Shown here piece by piece: positions 1-9,370 of a DNA stretch of 64,000 bases. Position 1 is the first letter of the stretch. Each line of letters starts with the position of its first letter. The notes under the pieces were generated by a model. That model ran no database searches, was not told the DNA's origin, and saw nothing but the letters and a program-made list of their open reading frames with translations. This DNA comes from Caldovatus sediminis (GTDB lineage: Bacteria > Pseudomonadota > Alphaproteobacteria > Acetobacterales > Acetobacteraceae), in NCBI RefSeq assembly GCF_014644455.1, contig NZ_BMKS01000007.1, positions 1 to 64,000 on the forward strand, given 5' to 3'. A program made the translations under genes and the position numbers.

Positions 1-40
1 AACCTGAAGGCCGCAGGTTCAAATCCTGCCCCCGCACCCA
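1..40 (+). tRNA. initiator tRNA-fMet, 3' part only
   Basis: The window opens inside a tRNA. Positions 1-2 (AA) would be the last two bases of the anticodon loop, so the CAT anticodon lies just outside the window. What follows is the anticodon-stem 3' strand, the AAGG-type variable loop, a T arm (GCAGG, loop TTCAAAT, CCTGC at 13-29), the acceptor strand CCCCGCA (30-36), one discriminator base and an encoded CCA (38-40). The order and the CCCCGCA end match bacterial initiator tRNA, including the A at the position that is left unpaired against C1. The discriminator reads C where A is usual. The 5' half is off the window, so the identity rests on the 3' half. Confidence 0.8.
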
Positions 41-326
41 CCCTTCCAACCTCAACCAGACCAGCCGGACGCAAGGGCAGCATCCCCGCATGCTCGCGCC
101 GTTGCCCCGAAAGTATCCATCCGGCGAAGGCCGCAGGTGATATGAGCGCCTTCGGCCGGCAGGAACACCATGAGCGGGTCCGTGAACCCCGCGGACAGAC
201 CGCCCGATCCGGGCCACTCCGATCCCGATGTTCCGCTTCCTCCCTCCGGAAGGGTCTGTTTTTGGTAGAAGAGGCCACGGTTGGATTCCCGCCGCCCCGA
301 TTGGCACCAGCAGGGACCCGAGTCGC

Positions 327-674
327 ATGGACAGCGCCATTCGCCACCCGCCTTCCGGTCGCGCCCGCCTCTACCAACCGCCGAAATCAGCGATGCAGTC
401 CGGACGCGCACGCGCGCGGGGCTGGGTATTGGAGTTCGCCCCGGCCGAGCCGAAGCGCATCGACCCGCTGACCGGCTGGTGCGGCTCCGGCGACACGGTG
501 GCGACGCAGCTTCGGCTGCATTTCGACACGAAGGACCACGCGCTGGCCTACGCGAGGGCCAACGGCATCGCGATCGAGGTCGAGGCGCCGCCGCCGTCGG
601 AGCGGGCGGCGATCCGGCCGAAGGCCTACGCCGACAACTTCCGCTGGGGGCGGACCGAGAACTGGACGCATTGA
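327..674 (+). CDS. ETC complex I accessory subunit, NDUFS4-like
   Basis: A 115-residue protein of the ETC complex I conserved-region family, the bacterial relative of the mitochondrial 18-kDa accessory subunit NDUFS4 of NADH:ubiquinone oxidoreductase. Family hallmarks visible are RLYQPPKSAMQSG near the N terminus, W-V-L-E-F shortly after, a GW-x-GSGDT segment, L-x-FDTK-x-A-x-AYA in the middle, and the closing KAYADNF...W-TH. The ATG at 327 starts directly before the conserved core; an upstream in-frame ATG at 228 would add 33 residues unlike the family and is judged spurious. It is the only gene between the two tRNAs, with no other nuo gene nearby, which is usual for this accessory subunit in alphaproteobacteria. 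Confidence 0.85.
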   Translation: MDSAIRHPPSGRARLYQPPKSAMQSGRARARGWVLEFAPAEPKRIDPLTGWCGSGDTVATQLRLHFDTKDHALAYARANGIAIEVEAPPPSERAAIRPKAYADNFRWGRTENWTH

Positions 675-779
675 GCCGGCGCGGGCGCGGCGCCGCGAAG
701 CGGGCGCCGCTGCGGCTTGCGGCGGGCCAACCGCCGCTGGGCGAGTGGCGCCGATCCCGCTAGTCTGCGCCGCAAAGCG

Positions 780-856
780 GCGCCCTTAGCTCAGCCGGAT
801 AGAGCGGCGACCTTCTAAGTCGCGGGTCGGGGGTTCGAATCCCTCAGGGCGCGCCA
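780..856 (+). tRNA. tRNA-Arg (anticodon TCT)
   Basis: A complete cloverleaf. Acceptor GCGCCCT (780-786) pairs with AGGGCGC (846-852). The D arm begins GCTCAG. The anticodon stem GCGAC/GTCGC encloses the loop CTTCTAA with anticodon TCT, and the T arm has the loop TTCGAAT with CCCTC on its 3' side. The discriminator is G853 and CCA is encoded (854-856). It should decode AGA and AGG, rare in a genome this rich in GC. A -10-like TAGTCT lies at 761-766, but no matching -35 was found. Confidence 0.95.
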
Positions 857-974
857 GAAAGCGAGAAACCGGTCGCTCATGCTCCCGCCGTTCGCTTCGC
901 ACGGGCCATGCAGGAAGCCGAAGGCGAGGGCCGGAGGCGCCACCTCGCTCCTTCTCCTTCCGTCTCCGGCCAGA

Positions 975-1005
975 CCCTTGTTTCCGCCTCCGCGCCTCAA
1001 TACAT
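975..1005 (+). promoter_or_regulatory. candidate heat-shock-type promoter of dnaK
   Basis: CCCTTG (975-980) and an AT-richer patch CTCAATACAT (996-1005) lie about 135 bases upstream of dnaK with 17 bases between CTTG and CAATAC. This resembles the CTTG ... CYTAT pattern reported for RpoH promoters in alphaproteobacteria, but the -10 match is partial. No CIRCE inverted repeat (HrcA operator) was found between the tRNA and dnaK, so RpoH control is favoured by inference only. Confidence 0.35.
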
Positions 1006-1138
1006 CCCCGGCGTGCAGGGCCCCGCCCGGCCGGGATCGGGTCCCCCCTCCGCCACAACCGACCCCATCCGCAACGAAGGGGGCGGGCGCGGTGCCTCCA
1101 CCAGGGCCGCCCCCGCCAGCCGCTAAAGGAGATCACGG

Positions 1139-3073
<1,935 letters not shown>

Positions 3074-3104
3074 CCTAGGGGGACCGCCGTGTTCCGCGGC
3101 ATGT

Positions 3105-3141
3105 GACGGGCGCCCGGTCCCGCGAGGGGCCGGGCGCCGTC
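3105..3141 (+). other. dnaK-dnaJ intergenic hairpin
   Basis: GACGGGCGCCCGG (3105-3117) pairs with CCGGGCGCCGTC (3130-3141) with one bulged G, and the loop can add a short CCC/GGG stem. It lies 32 bases after the dnaK stop and is not followed by a T run. It is therefore better read as an mRNA stability, processing or attenuation element that lowers dnaJ relative to dnaK than as an intrinsic terminator. The function is inference; the pairing is seen directly. Confidence 0.6.
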
Positions 3142-3178
3142 GCCACGGCGCGGCGCGGCTCAGGGAACAGACCGGCGC

Positions 3179-4336
3179 ATGGCCAAGAGGGATTACTACG
3201 AGGTTCTGGGCGTCGGACGCGACGCGGGCGAGGAGGACCTGAAGAGGGCCTACCGCAAGCTCGCGATGAAGTACCACCCGGACCGCAACCAGGGCGACAA
3301 GCAGGCCGAGGCACGGTTCAAGGAGGTCAACGAGGCCTACGACGTCCTCAAGGATGCGGAGAAGCGCGCCGCCTACGACCGCTACGGCCACGCCGCCTTC
3401 GAGCCCGCCATGGGCGGCGGCTATGCCGCCGGCGGCCATGGCGCGGGCGGCCCCTTCGGCGGTGCCTTCGAGGACATCTTCGAGGAGATGTTCGGCCGCT
3501 TCACCGGCCGCGGGCCGGGGGGGCGCGCCGCCGGGCGGGGCGCCGACCTGCGCCAGCAGGTCGAGATCTCGCTCGAGGAGGCGTTCAGCGGCACCAAGAA
3601 GACCATCCGCGTGCCGACCCTGGTCGCCTGCGAGGCGTGCAGCGGCACCGGGGCGGAGGGCGGCAGCGCCGCGGTGCAGACCTGCGCGGCCTGCCACGGC
3701 GCGGGCAAGATCCGCGCCCAGCAGGGCTTCTTCCTGATCGAGCGCACCTGCCCGACCTGCGGCGGCCAGGGCCGCGTCATCAAGAATCCCTGCAAGGTCT
3801 GCGCCGGCGCCGGGCGGGTGCAGCGCGACCGGGCGCTCTCCGTCACCATCCCGGCCGGGGTCGAGGACGGCACGCGCATCCGCCTCGCCGGCGAGGGCGA
3901 GGCCGGGGTGCGGGGCGCGCCGCCCGGCGACCTCTACGTGGACGTCGCGGTGCGCCCGCACCCGATCTTCCATCGCGAGGGCGCCAACATCTTCATCCGC
4001 GTGCCGCTGCGCATGACCCAGGCGGCGCTCGGCGGGCCGATCGAGGTGCCGACCATCGACGGCGGCCGGGCGCGGCTGACGATCCCGCCCGGCACCCAGA
4101 GCGGCGAGAAGTTCCGCCTGCGCGGCAAGGGCTTCTCCGTGCTGCGCAGCGCGGCGCGCGGCGACATGTATGTCGAGGTGGCGGTCGAGACGCCGCAGAA
4201 CCTGACCAGGCGCCAGCGCGAGCTGCTCGAGGAGTTCGAGGCCGAGGCGGCGAAGACCGGCCGCTCCAGCCCCGAGAGCGAGGGCTTCTTCGCCAGGGTG
4301 AAGGAGTTCTGGGACGGGCTGAGCGGCGGGCGGTAG
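3179..4336 (+). CDS. dnaJ: co-chaperone DnaJ (type I Hsp40)
   Basis: A 385-residue DnaJ with all type I parts: a J domain (1-70) with the HPD tripeptide at residues 33-35 that stimulates DnaK ATPase, a Gly/Phe/Ala-rich stretch (about 75-125), four CxxCxGxG zinc-binding repeats ([32 protein letters not shown]) and the C-terminal substrate-binding domains. It delivers unfolded substrates to DnaK. It follows dnaK in the usual order and converges on the minus-strand operon downstream. A small GGGCGG/CCGCCC inverted repeat spans the stop codon region but lacks a T run. Confidence 0.97.
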   Translation: MAKRDYYEVLGVGRDAGEEDLKRAYRKLAMKYHPDRNQGDKQAEARFKEVNEAYDVLKDAEKRAAYDRYGHAAFEPAMGGGYAAGGHGAGGPFGGAFEDIFEEMFGRFTGRGPGGRAAGRGADLRQQVEISLEEAFSGTKKTIRVPTLVACEACSGTGAEGGSAAVQTCAACHGAGKIRAQQGFFLIERTCPTCGGQGRVIKNPCKVCAGAGRVQRDRALSVTIPAGVEDGTRIRLAGEGEAGVRGAPPGDLYVDVAVRPHPIFHREGANIFIRVPLRMTQAALGGPIEVPTIDGGRARLTIPPGTQSGEKFRLRGKGFSVLRSAARGDMYVEVAVETPQNLTRRQRELLEEFEAEAAKTGRSSPESEGFFARVKEFWDGLSGGR

Positions 4337-4360
4337 CGCCGCCCGGCCCGGCCGCCGCCC

Positions 4361-5209
4361 TCAGGTCCCGATCGCCTCCCAGCAGGCGCGCGACAGCCGG
4401 GCGATCGTCGCGAACGCCGCGGCATAGCCGGGCAGGCCGTCCGGCATCGTCTCCGGCACGAAGTCGGTGAAGGCGGCGAGGATGTAGAGCGGCCGCTCGT
4501 CGCGGAAGACGATGCCCGCGTCCATCCGCCCGCGCCGGCCGCGGCCGGTCTTGTTCGCGACCTTCGTCGCGTAGGGCAGCAGCGCCGGGATCATGGTGCG
4601 GTGCTGCTGCCAGGTGAGGATGTCGAGCCCGAGCCGGCAGAGGTCCGCGCTGCAGCCGAGCCGGTCTGCCGCCGCCGCGTCGCCCTGCGCGCCGCGCAGG
4701 ACGAGGTCGAGCAGCAGGCCCTGGTCGCGCGGGGCGGTGTAGGCGTTCTGCTCGATCGGGTGGTCGTAGGCGAGGGTGAGGGGCGGGATCCTCGGGCCGT
4801 GGTGCGTGTGCGCCATGCCGAGGGCGCGGCACCAGGCGTTCAGCCCGTCCGCGTCCAGCCGCTCCAGCACGATCTGCGTGCAGACGTTGTCGCTGGTGAT
4901 GATCATGTTGACGATCGCGTCGCGCAGCGGGATGACGCAGCCCGGCGTCATGTAGCGGTAGGTGCCGGACATCACGTCCTTCTGCAGCCGCGCCTCGATC
5001 GTGCAGGGCTCGTCGAGGCGGAGCCGGCCCTCGTGCACGGCCCTGAGCGCGGCCATCATGATCGAGGTCTTGCGCACGCTGGCCGAGGGCACCGGCACGT
5101 CGCCGTCGCGGTCGGCCTCCCGGCCGGTGGTGAGGTCCCTGAGGTACCAGCTCGTGCGGAAGGGCTGCGCGTCGCAGATCGCGTGCAGGCACGTGACCAG
5201 TTCGTCCAC
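4361..5209 (-). CDS. serine hydrolase with class A beta-lactamase fold
   Basis: A 282-residue protein with the three active-site motifs of penicillin-recognising serine enzymes: S44-V-R-K47 (SxxK), S106-D-N108 (SDN) and K220-T-G222 (KTG), at class A spacings. Two things are odd. There is no signal peptide, so it is predicted cytoplasmic unlike real beta-lactamases. No ExxLN omega-loop motif with the deacylating Glu is visible in the expected stretch after SDN. Resistance to beta-lactams is therefore doubtful; an amidase or esterase role on another cyclic or acyl substrate is more likely. It is the last gene of the minus-strand run, 54 bases after a Bug protein and downstream of hydantoinase genes. 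Confidence 0.7.
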   Translation of the reverse strand: MDELVTCLHAICDAQPFRTSWYLRDLTTGREADRDGDVPVPSASVRKTSIMMAALRAVHEGRLRLDEPCTIEARLQKDVMSGTYRYMTPGCVIPLRDAIVNMIITSDNVCTQIVLERLDADGLNAWCRALGMAHTHHGPRIPPLTLAYDHPIEQNAYTAPRDQGLLLDLVLRGAQGDAAAADRLGCSADLCRLGLDILTWQQHRTMIPALLPYATKVANKTGRGRRGRMDAGIVFRDERPLYILAAFTDFVPETMPDGLPGYAAAFATIARLSRACWEAIGT

Positions 5210-5263
5210 GGTGTCTCTCCCGTTGCGGTGTGGGATCCGCCGTGCGCGGTGCCGGCCGCCCGC

Positions 5264-6232
5264 TCAGTCGGCGGTGATGCCGGCGCGGCGGATCACCGCG
5301 CCCCAGCGCTCGATCTCGGCGCGCATGAAGGCGGCGTATTCGTCGGGACCGGCGGGGTGCGGCGCGACGCCAAGCTCGGCGAAGCGGGCGACCAGCCCCG
5401 GCGCGGCGAGGGCGTCCCGCGTGGCGGCGGCGATGCGCTCCACGATCGGGCGCGGCGTCGCGACGGGGGCGAAGAGCCCGGTCCAGACGCCGACCTCGAA
5501 GCCGGGCAGGGTCTCCGCCATGGTCGGCAGGTCGGGCAGGGCGGCGATGCGCCGCGGCGAGGTGACGGCGAGCGCGCGCAGCTTGCCGTCGCGCACATGC
5601 GGCAGCGCCGAGGCCAGGGTGTCGAACATCATGTCGAGCTGCCCGCCGAGCAGCGCGGTGGTGGCGAGCGAGGTGCTGCGGAACGGCACGTGCAGCACGT
5701 CCACGCCCGCCATGCCGCGGAACAGCTCGCCCGCCAGGTGGGTGGAGGTGCCGGCGCCGGCCGAGCCGTAGGTGAGACGCCCGGGCCGCTCGCGCGCCAG
5801 CGCGATCAGGCCGGCGAGGTCGCGCACCGGGAGCGAGGGATGCACGACGAGGATGTTCGGCCCGTTCGCCACCCCCGAGACCGCGGCGAAGTCGCGCTGC
5901 GGGTCGTAGGGCAGGCGGCGGTAGAGGGTGACGTTCATCGCGTGCGTGCTGACGCCGCCCATCACCAGCGTGTAGCCGTCCGGCTCGCTGCGCGCCACGG
6001 CCTCGGTGCCGATGATGCCGGCAGCGCCGGCGCGGTTCTCGATCACGACCGACTGGCCGAGGCGCGGCGAGAGCTGCGCGGCGAGGAGGCGCGCCGCGAT
6101 GTCGGTGAACCCGCCCGGCGCGAAGGGCACGACGATGCGGACCGGGCGCGTCGGCCAGGGATCGGCCGCGGCGGCGGGCCTGCCGAGCGTCGCCGCCGCG
6201 GCGGCGCCGAGCGCGAGGCGTCGCGTGATCAC
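5264..6232 (-). CDS. Bug/TctC-family periplasmic binding protein (first copy)
   Basis: A 322-residue tripartite tricarboxylate transporter receptor (TctC/Bug family). An N-terminal RR-hydrophobic-AxA signal (ITRRLALGAAAAATLG...) directs export, possibly by Tat. The mature part starts with the family pattern W-P-x-RPVRIVVPF-x-PGG, followed by IENRAGAAG, SEPDGYTL and a VHPSLP segment. These proteins bind small carboxylates or similar anions in the periplasm. No tctA/tctB membrane genes are in the window, so it is an orphan receptor, as is common where Bug genes are expanded. It lies 19 bases after a second Bug gene. Confidence 0.85.
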   Translation of the reverse strand: MITRRLALGAAAAATLGRPAAAADPWPTRPVRIVVPFAPGGFTDIAARLLAAQLSPRLGQSVVIENRAGAAGIIGTEAVARSEPDGYTLVMGGVSTHAMNVTLYRRLPYDPQRDFAAVSGVANGPNILVVHPSLPVRDLAGLIALARERPGRLTYGSAGAGTSTHLAGELFRGMAGVDVLHVPFRSTSLATTALLGGQLDMMFDTLASALPHVRDGKLRALAVTSPRRIAALPDLPTMAETLPGFEVGVWTGLFAPVATPRPIVERIAAATRDALAAPGLVARFAELGVAPHPAGPDEYAAFMRAEIERWGAVIRRAGITAD

Positions 6233-6251
6233 GGGTCCCTCCCCGGCGCGG

Positions 6252-7247
6252 TCAGGGCGCGCGGATGTTGCGGGCGCGGATGATCTCGCCCCACTTCTCG
6301 CCCTCCCGGCGGAGGTAGGCGGCGAACTCCTCCGGCGCGCTGCCGACCGGCGTCATGCCCTGCTGCAGCAGCTTCTCCGTCACCTCCTGCGAGCGCAGCG
6401 CCGCGACGACCGCGGCGTGGATGCGGCGGAGCAGGGGGGCGGGCAGGCCGGCGGGCGCGAACAGGCCGAAATCGGTGGAGGACTGGTAGCCGGGCAGCCC
6501 GGCCTCGGCGAGGGTCGGCACCTCCGGCGCGAGCGGCGTGCGCAGCGCGGTGGAGACGCCGAGCGCGCGGAGCTGGCCCGCGCGCAGGAACGGGAGGGCG
6601 GTGATGGCGTCCACGAAGGTGACCTTGGTCTCGCCGGCGAGGATCGCCTGCGCCGCCGGGCCGCCGCCGCGATAGGGCACGTGCAGCATCTCGATCCCCG
6701 CCATGGACATCAGCAGCTCGGTCGCGAGGTGGCTGGTGCCGCCGAGGCCGGAGGTGCCGAAGGTCAGCTCGCCGGGGCGGGCGCGGGCGTAGGCGAGGAA
6801 CTCGGCGAAGGTGTTGACCGGCAGCGAGGGATGCACGCAGAGCATCTGCGGGTTGGTCGCGAGCTGCGTGATCGGCGTGAAGGCGCGGTCGTTGTCGTAG
6901 GGCAGGCTCGCGTAGAGGTGGGGCGCGATGGCGTAGGTGCTGTTGGTGCCGGCGAGCAGCGTGTAGCCGTCGGGCCGCTGCCGCGCGACCCAGGCGTGGC
7001 CGACCGTGCCGGTGGCGCCGGGCCGGTTGTCCACGACGACCGGCTGGCCGAGGTCGGCGGAGAGCCGCTGGACGAGGATGCGCACCATCACGTCCGTCGA
7101 GCCGCCGGGCGGCCAGGGCACCACGACGGTCACCGGCCGGTTCGGCCAGTCCGATCCCGGCTGCGCCGCGCCCTGGGCCGCGGCGCGGCGCGCGGCGGCG
7201 GGAGGCAGCGCGGCGGTGGCGAGCAGCAGGCGGCGGCGGATCGGCAT
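6252..7247 (-). CDS. Bug/TctC-family periplasmic binding protein (second copy)
   Basis: A second TctC-type receptor of 331 residues. The ATG at 7247 is chosen because it gives an export signal (MPIRRRLLLATAALPPAAA) followed directly by the mature start W-P-x-RPVTVVVPW-x-PGGSTD. Further hallmarks are VVDNRPGATG, QRPDGYTL and CVHPSLP. The frame stays open far upstream through the neighbouring hydantoinase gene, but that is a shadow. It lies between hyuA (17 bases) and the first Bug gene (19 bases). Divergence from its neighbour suggests a different ligand rather than a recent duplication. Confidence 0.85.
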   Translation of the reverse strand: MPIRRRLLLATAALPPAAARRAAAQGAAQPGSDWPNRPVTVVVPWPPGGSTDVMVRILVQRLSADLGQPVVVDNRPGATGTVGHAWVARQRPDGYTLLAGTNSTYAIAPHLYASLPYDNDRAFTPITQLATNPQMLCVHPSLPVNTFAEFLAYARARPGELTFGTSGLGGTSHLATELLMSMAGIEMLHVPYRGGGPAAQAILAGETKVTFVDAITALPFLRAGQLRALGVSTALRTPLAPEVPTLAEAGLPGYQSSTDFGLFAPAGLPAPLLRRIHAAVVAALRSQEVTEKLLQQGMTPVGSAPEEFAAYLRREGEKWGEIIRARNIRAP

Positions 7248-7264
7248 GGCGCACCTCCGGGGGG

Positions 7265-9370
7265 TCAGGGCAGGTCCATCACCAGGTTGAGGACGGAGTC
7301 CACCGTCACCTGCGCGTCCGGGCCGACGACGCAGGTGGATTCGCGCTCCTCGACCAGAGCCGGACCCGCGAAGCGGGCGCCGGGGGCGAGGGCGTAGCGG
7401 TCGTAGACGGCGCAGGCGAGCGGTCCGGCGCCCTCGAACACCACCTCGCGCGTGCCGCGGCGCGCGGCGGCGGCGTCGGCGCGCGCGGGGGCGGCGGCGC
7501 CGAGCGCGGCGTCGAGGCGGATGTCCTGGCCGGGCGCGCTGCAGGCGAGGCGCCAGGAGAGGGCCTCGATCGGCACCTCCTCGACGGTGCGGCCGAAGCG
7601 CTCGCGGTAGCTGGCGAAGAAGGCGGCGCGGATCGCCGGCAGGTCGGCGGGGCCGAGGGCGAGGGAGGGAAGGGGGACCGGGATCTCGAAGCCCTGGCCG
7701 ACATGGCGCATCTCGGCGCTCGGCCTCAGCGCGATGCGGGCGGGATCGGCGCCGGCCTCGGTGAGCAGGCGGCGGCCCTCCTCCGCCATCTCGGCGAAGA
7801 GGGCGTTGACGTGCGCCCAGTCGGTCCGCTCCAGCCGCGCGACGTAGCTGCGCACCATGTCGGAGGCGGGCGGCGCGACGAGGAAGCCGAGGGCGGAGGC
7901 GACGCCGGCGCCGAGCGGGACGACGACGCGGCGGATCTTCAGCAGCTTCGCCAGCGCGTAGGCGTGCACCGGCCCGGCGCCGCCGAAGGCGACGAGGGTG
8001 TAGCGGCGCGGGTCGCGGCCCTTCTCCGCGAGGTGCATGCGCGTCGCGGCGGCCATGGTCTCGTCCACGAGGCGCTGCACGCCGAGCGCGGCCTCGGTGG
8101 CCGGGATGCGGAGCCGCGCGCCCACGCCCTCGGCGAAGGCGCGGCGCACGCGGTCGGGGTCGAGGCGCATCTCGCCGCCGAGGAAATAGGCGGGATCGAG
8201 CCGGCCGAGCAGCAGGTCGGCGTCGGTGACGGTGGGCTCGGTGCCGCCGCGGCCGTAGCAGATCGGGCCGGGCTTGGCGCCGGCGCTGCGCGGCCCGACC
8301 TTCATCAGGCCGGAGCCCTCCTCGACCCGGGCGATGGAGCCGCCGCCGGCGCCGATCTCGATCATGTCCACGACCGAGACCTTGAGCGGCAGGCCGCTGC
8401 CCTTGACGAAGCGGCGCACGCGCCCGGCCTCGAAGTCGAACTTGTGGTGCGGCGCGAAGTCCTCGACGAGGCACATCTTCGCCGTCGTGCCGCCCATGTC
8501 GTAGGAGACGACGCGGTCGAGGCCGGCGAGCCTCGCCAGGAACGCCGCGGCCATGGCGCCGGCGGCGGGCCCGGATTCGATCAGGCGGATCGGGAACTCC
8601 TTCGCCTCCCGCACCGCGGCGATGCCGCCGCCGGAGAGCATGACGTAGAGCCGCCCCTCGAAGCCGAGCGCGGTGAGCTGCGCCTCCAGCCGGTCGAGGT
8701 AGCGGCGCATGCGCGGCTGGACGTAGGCGTTGGCGACGGCGGTCGAGGTCCGCTCGAACTCGCGGATCTCCGGCGCGACGGCGGAGGAGAGGGTGAGCGG
8801 CAGGTCGGGGTAGAGGGAGCGCACGATCTCCGCGGCGCGGCGCTCGTGGCGCGGGTCGCGGTAGCTGTGCAGGAAGGCGATGGCGAGCGCCTCGGCGCCC
8901 TCGCGCTCGACCAGGTCGCGCGCGGCCTCGCGCACGGCGCCCTCGTCGAGCGGGCGCAGCACGTTGCCCTCGGCGTCCAGGCGCTCCGGCACGGTGCGGC
9001 GGCGGTGGCGGGGGACGAGGGTCGGCGCGGGCTCGAGGAAGAGGTCGTAGAGGTCGTAGCGGATCTCGCGGCCGATCTCGATCACGTCGCGGAAGCCCTC
9101 GGTCGCGATCAGGCCGACGATGGCGCCGGTGCGCTCGATCACCGTGTTGGTGACGAGGGTGGTGCCGTGGACGATGCTGTGCACCTCGCCCGGCGCGAGG
9201 CCCGCCTCGTCGAGGATGCGGCGGATGCCGGCGACGATCGCCTCCGACGGGTCGTCGGGCGTGGTGAGCAGCTTGCCGGTGCGGACGACGTTCCGGCGGG
9301 CGTCGTGCAGGACGAGGTCGGTGAAGGTGCCGCCGACGTCCACGCCGATCCGGGCGGTGGGCGCGCTCAT
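7265..9370 (-). CDS. hyuA: hydantoinase / 5-oxoprolinase subunit A
   Basis: A 701-residue HyuA-type subunit, one half of an ATP-dependent cyclic-amide hydrolase (N-methylhydantoinase or 5-oxoprolinase family). The N terminus GVDVGGTFTDLV and the later SYDMGGTTAK are the ASKHA-fold phosphate loops; HGTTLVTNT, the SGPAAGAMAA segment and FGGAGPVHA are also typical. The ATG at 9370 begins directly before the VDVGGTFTD core, and its ATGA overlaps the hyuB stop, which implies coupled translation. The exact ring substrate cannot be read from the sequence. Confidence 0.88.
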   Translation of the reverse strand: MSAPTARIGVDVGGTFTDLVLHDARRNVVRTGKLLTTPDDPSEAIVAGIRRILDEAGLAPGEVHSIVHGTTLVTNTVIERTGAIVGLIATEGFRDVIEIGREIRYDLYDLFLEPAPTLVPRHRRRTVPERLDAEGNVLRPLDEGAVREAARDLVEREGAEALAIAFLHSYRDPRHERRAAEIVRSLYPDLPLTLSSAVAPEIREFERTSTAVANAYVQPRMRRYLDRLEAQLTALGFEGRLYVMLSGGGIAAVREAKEFPIRLIESGPAAGAMAAAFLARLAGLDRVVSYDMGGTTAKMCLVEDFAPHHKFDFEAGRVRRFVKGSGLPLKVSVVDMIEIGAGGGSIARVEEGSGLMKVGPRSAGAKPGPICYGRGGTEPTVTDADLLLGRLDPAYFLGGEMRLDPDRVRRAFAEGVGARLRIPATEAALGVQRLVDETMAAATRMHLAEKGRDPRRYTLVAFGGAGPVHAYALAKLLKIRRVVVPLGAGVASALGFLVAPPASDMVRSYVARLERTDWAHVNALFAEMAEEGRRLLTEAGADPARIALRPSAEMRHVGQGFEIPVPLPSLALGPADLPAIRAAFFASYRERFGRTVEEVPIEALSWRLACSAPGQDIRLDAALGAAAPARADAAAARRGTREVVFEGAGPLACAVYDRYALAPGARFAGPALVEERESTCVVGPDAQVTVDSVLNLVMDLP

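Noticed and set aside
228..326. Upstream extension of the complex I subunit from ATG 228
   Set aside because: The added 33 residues do not resemble the family, and the conserved core begins directly after ATG 327.
786..1136. Minus-strand frame with the FEPPTRDLEG-type sequence
   Set aside because: This is the well-known antisense translation of a tRNA gene (tRNA-Arg at 780-856), not a protein.
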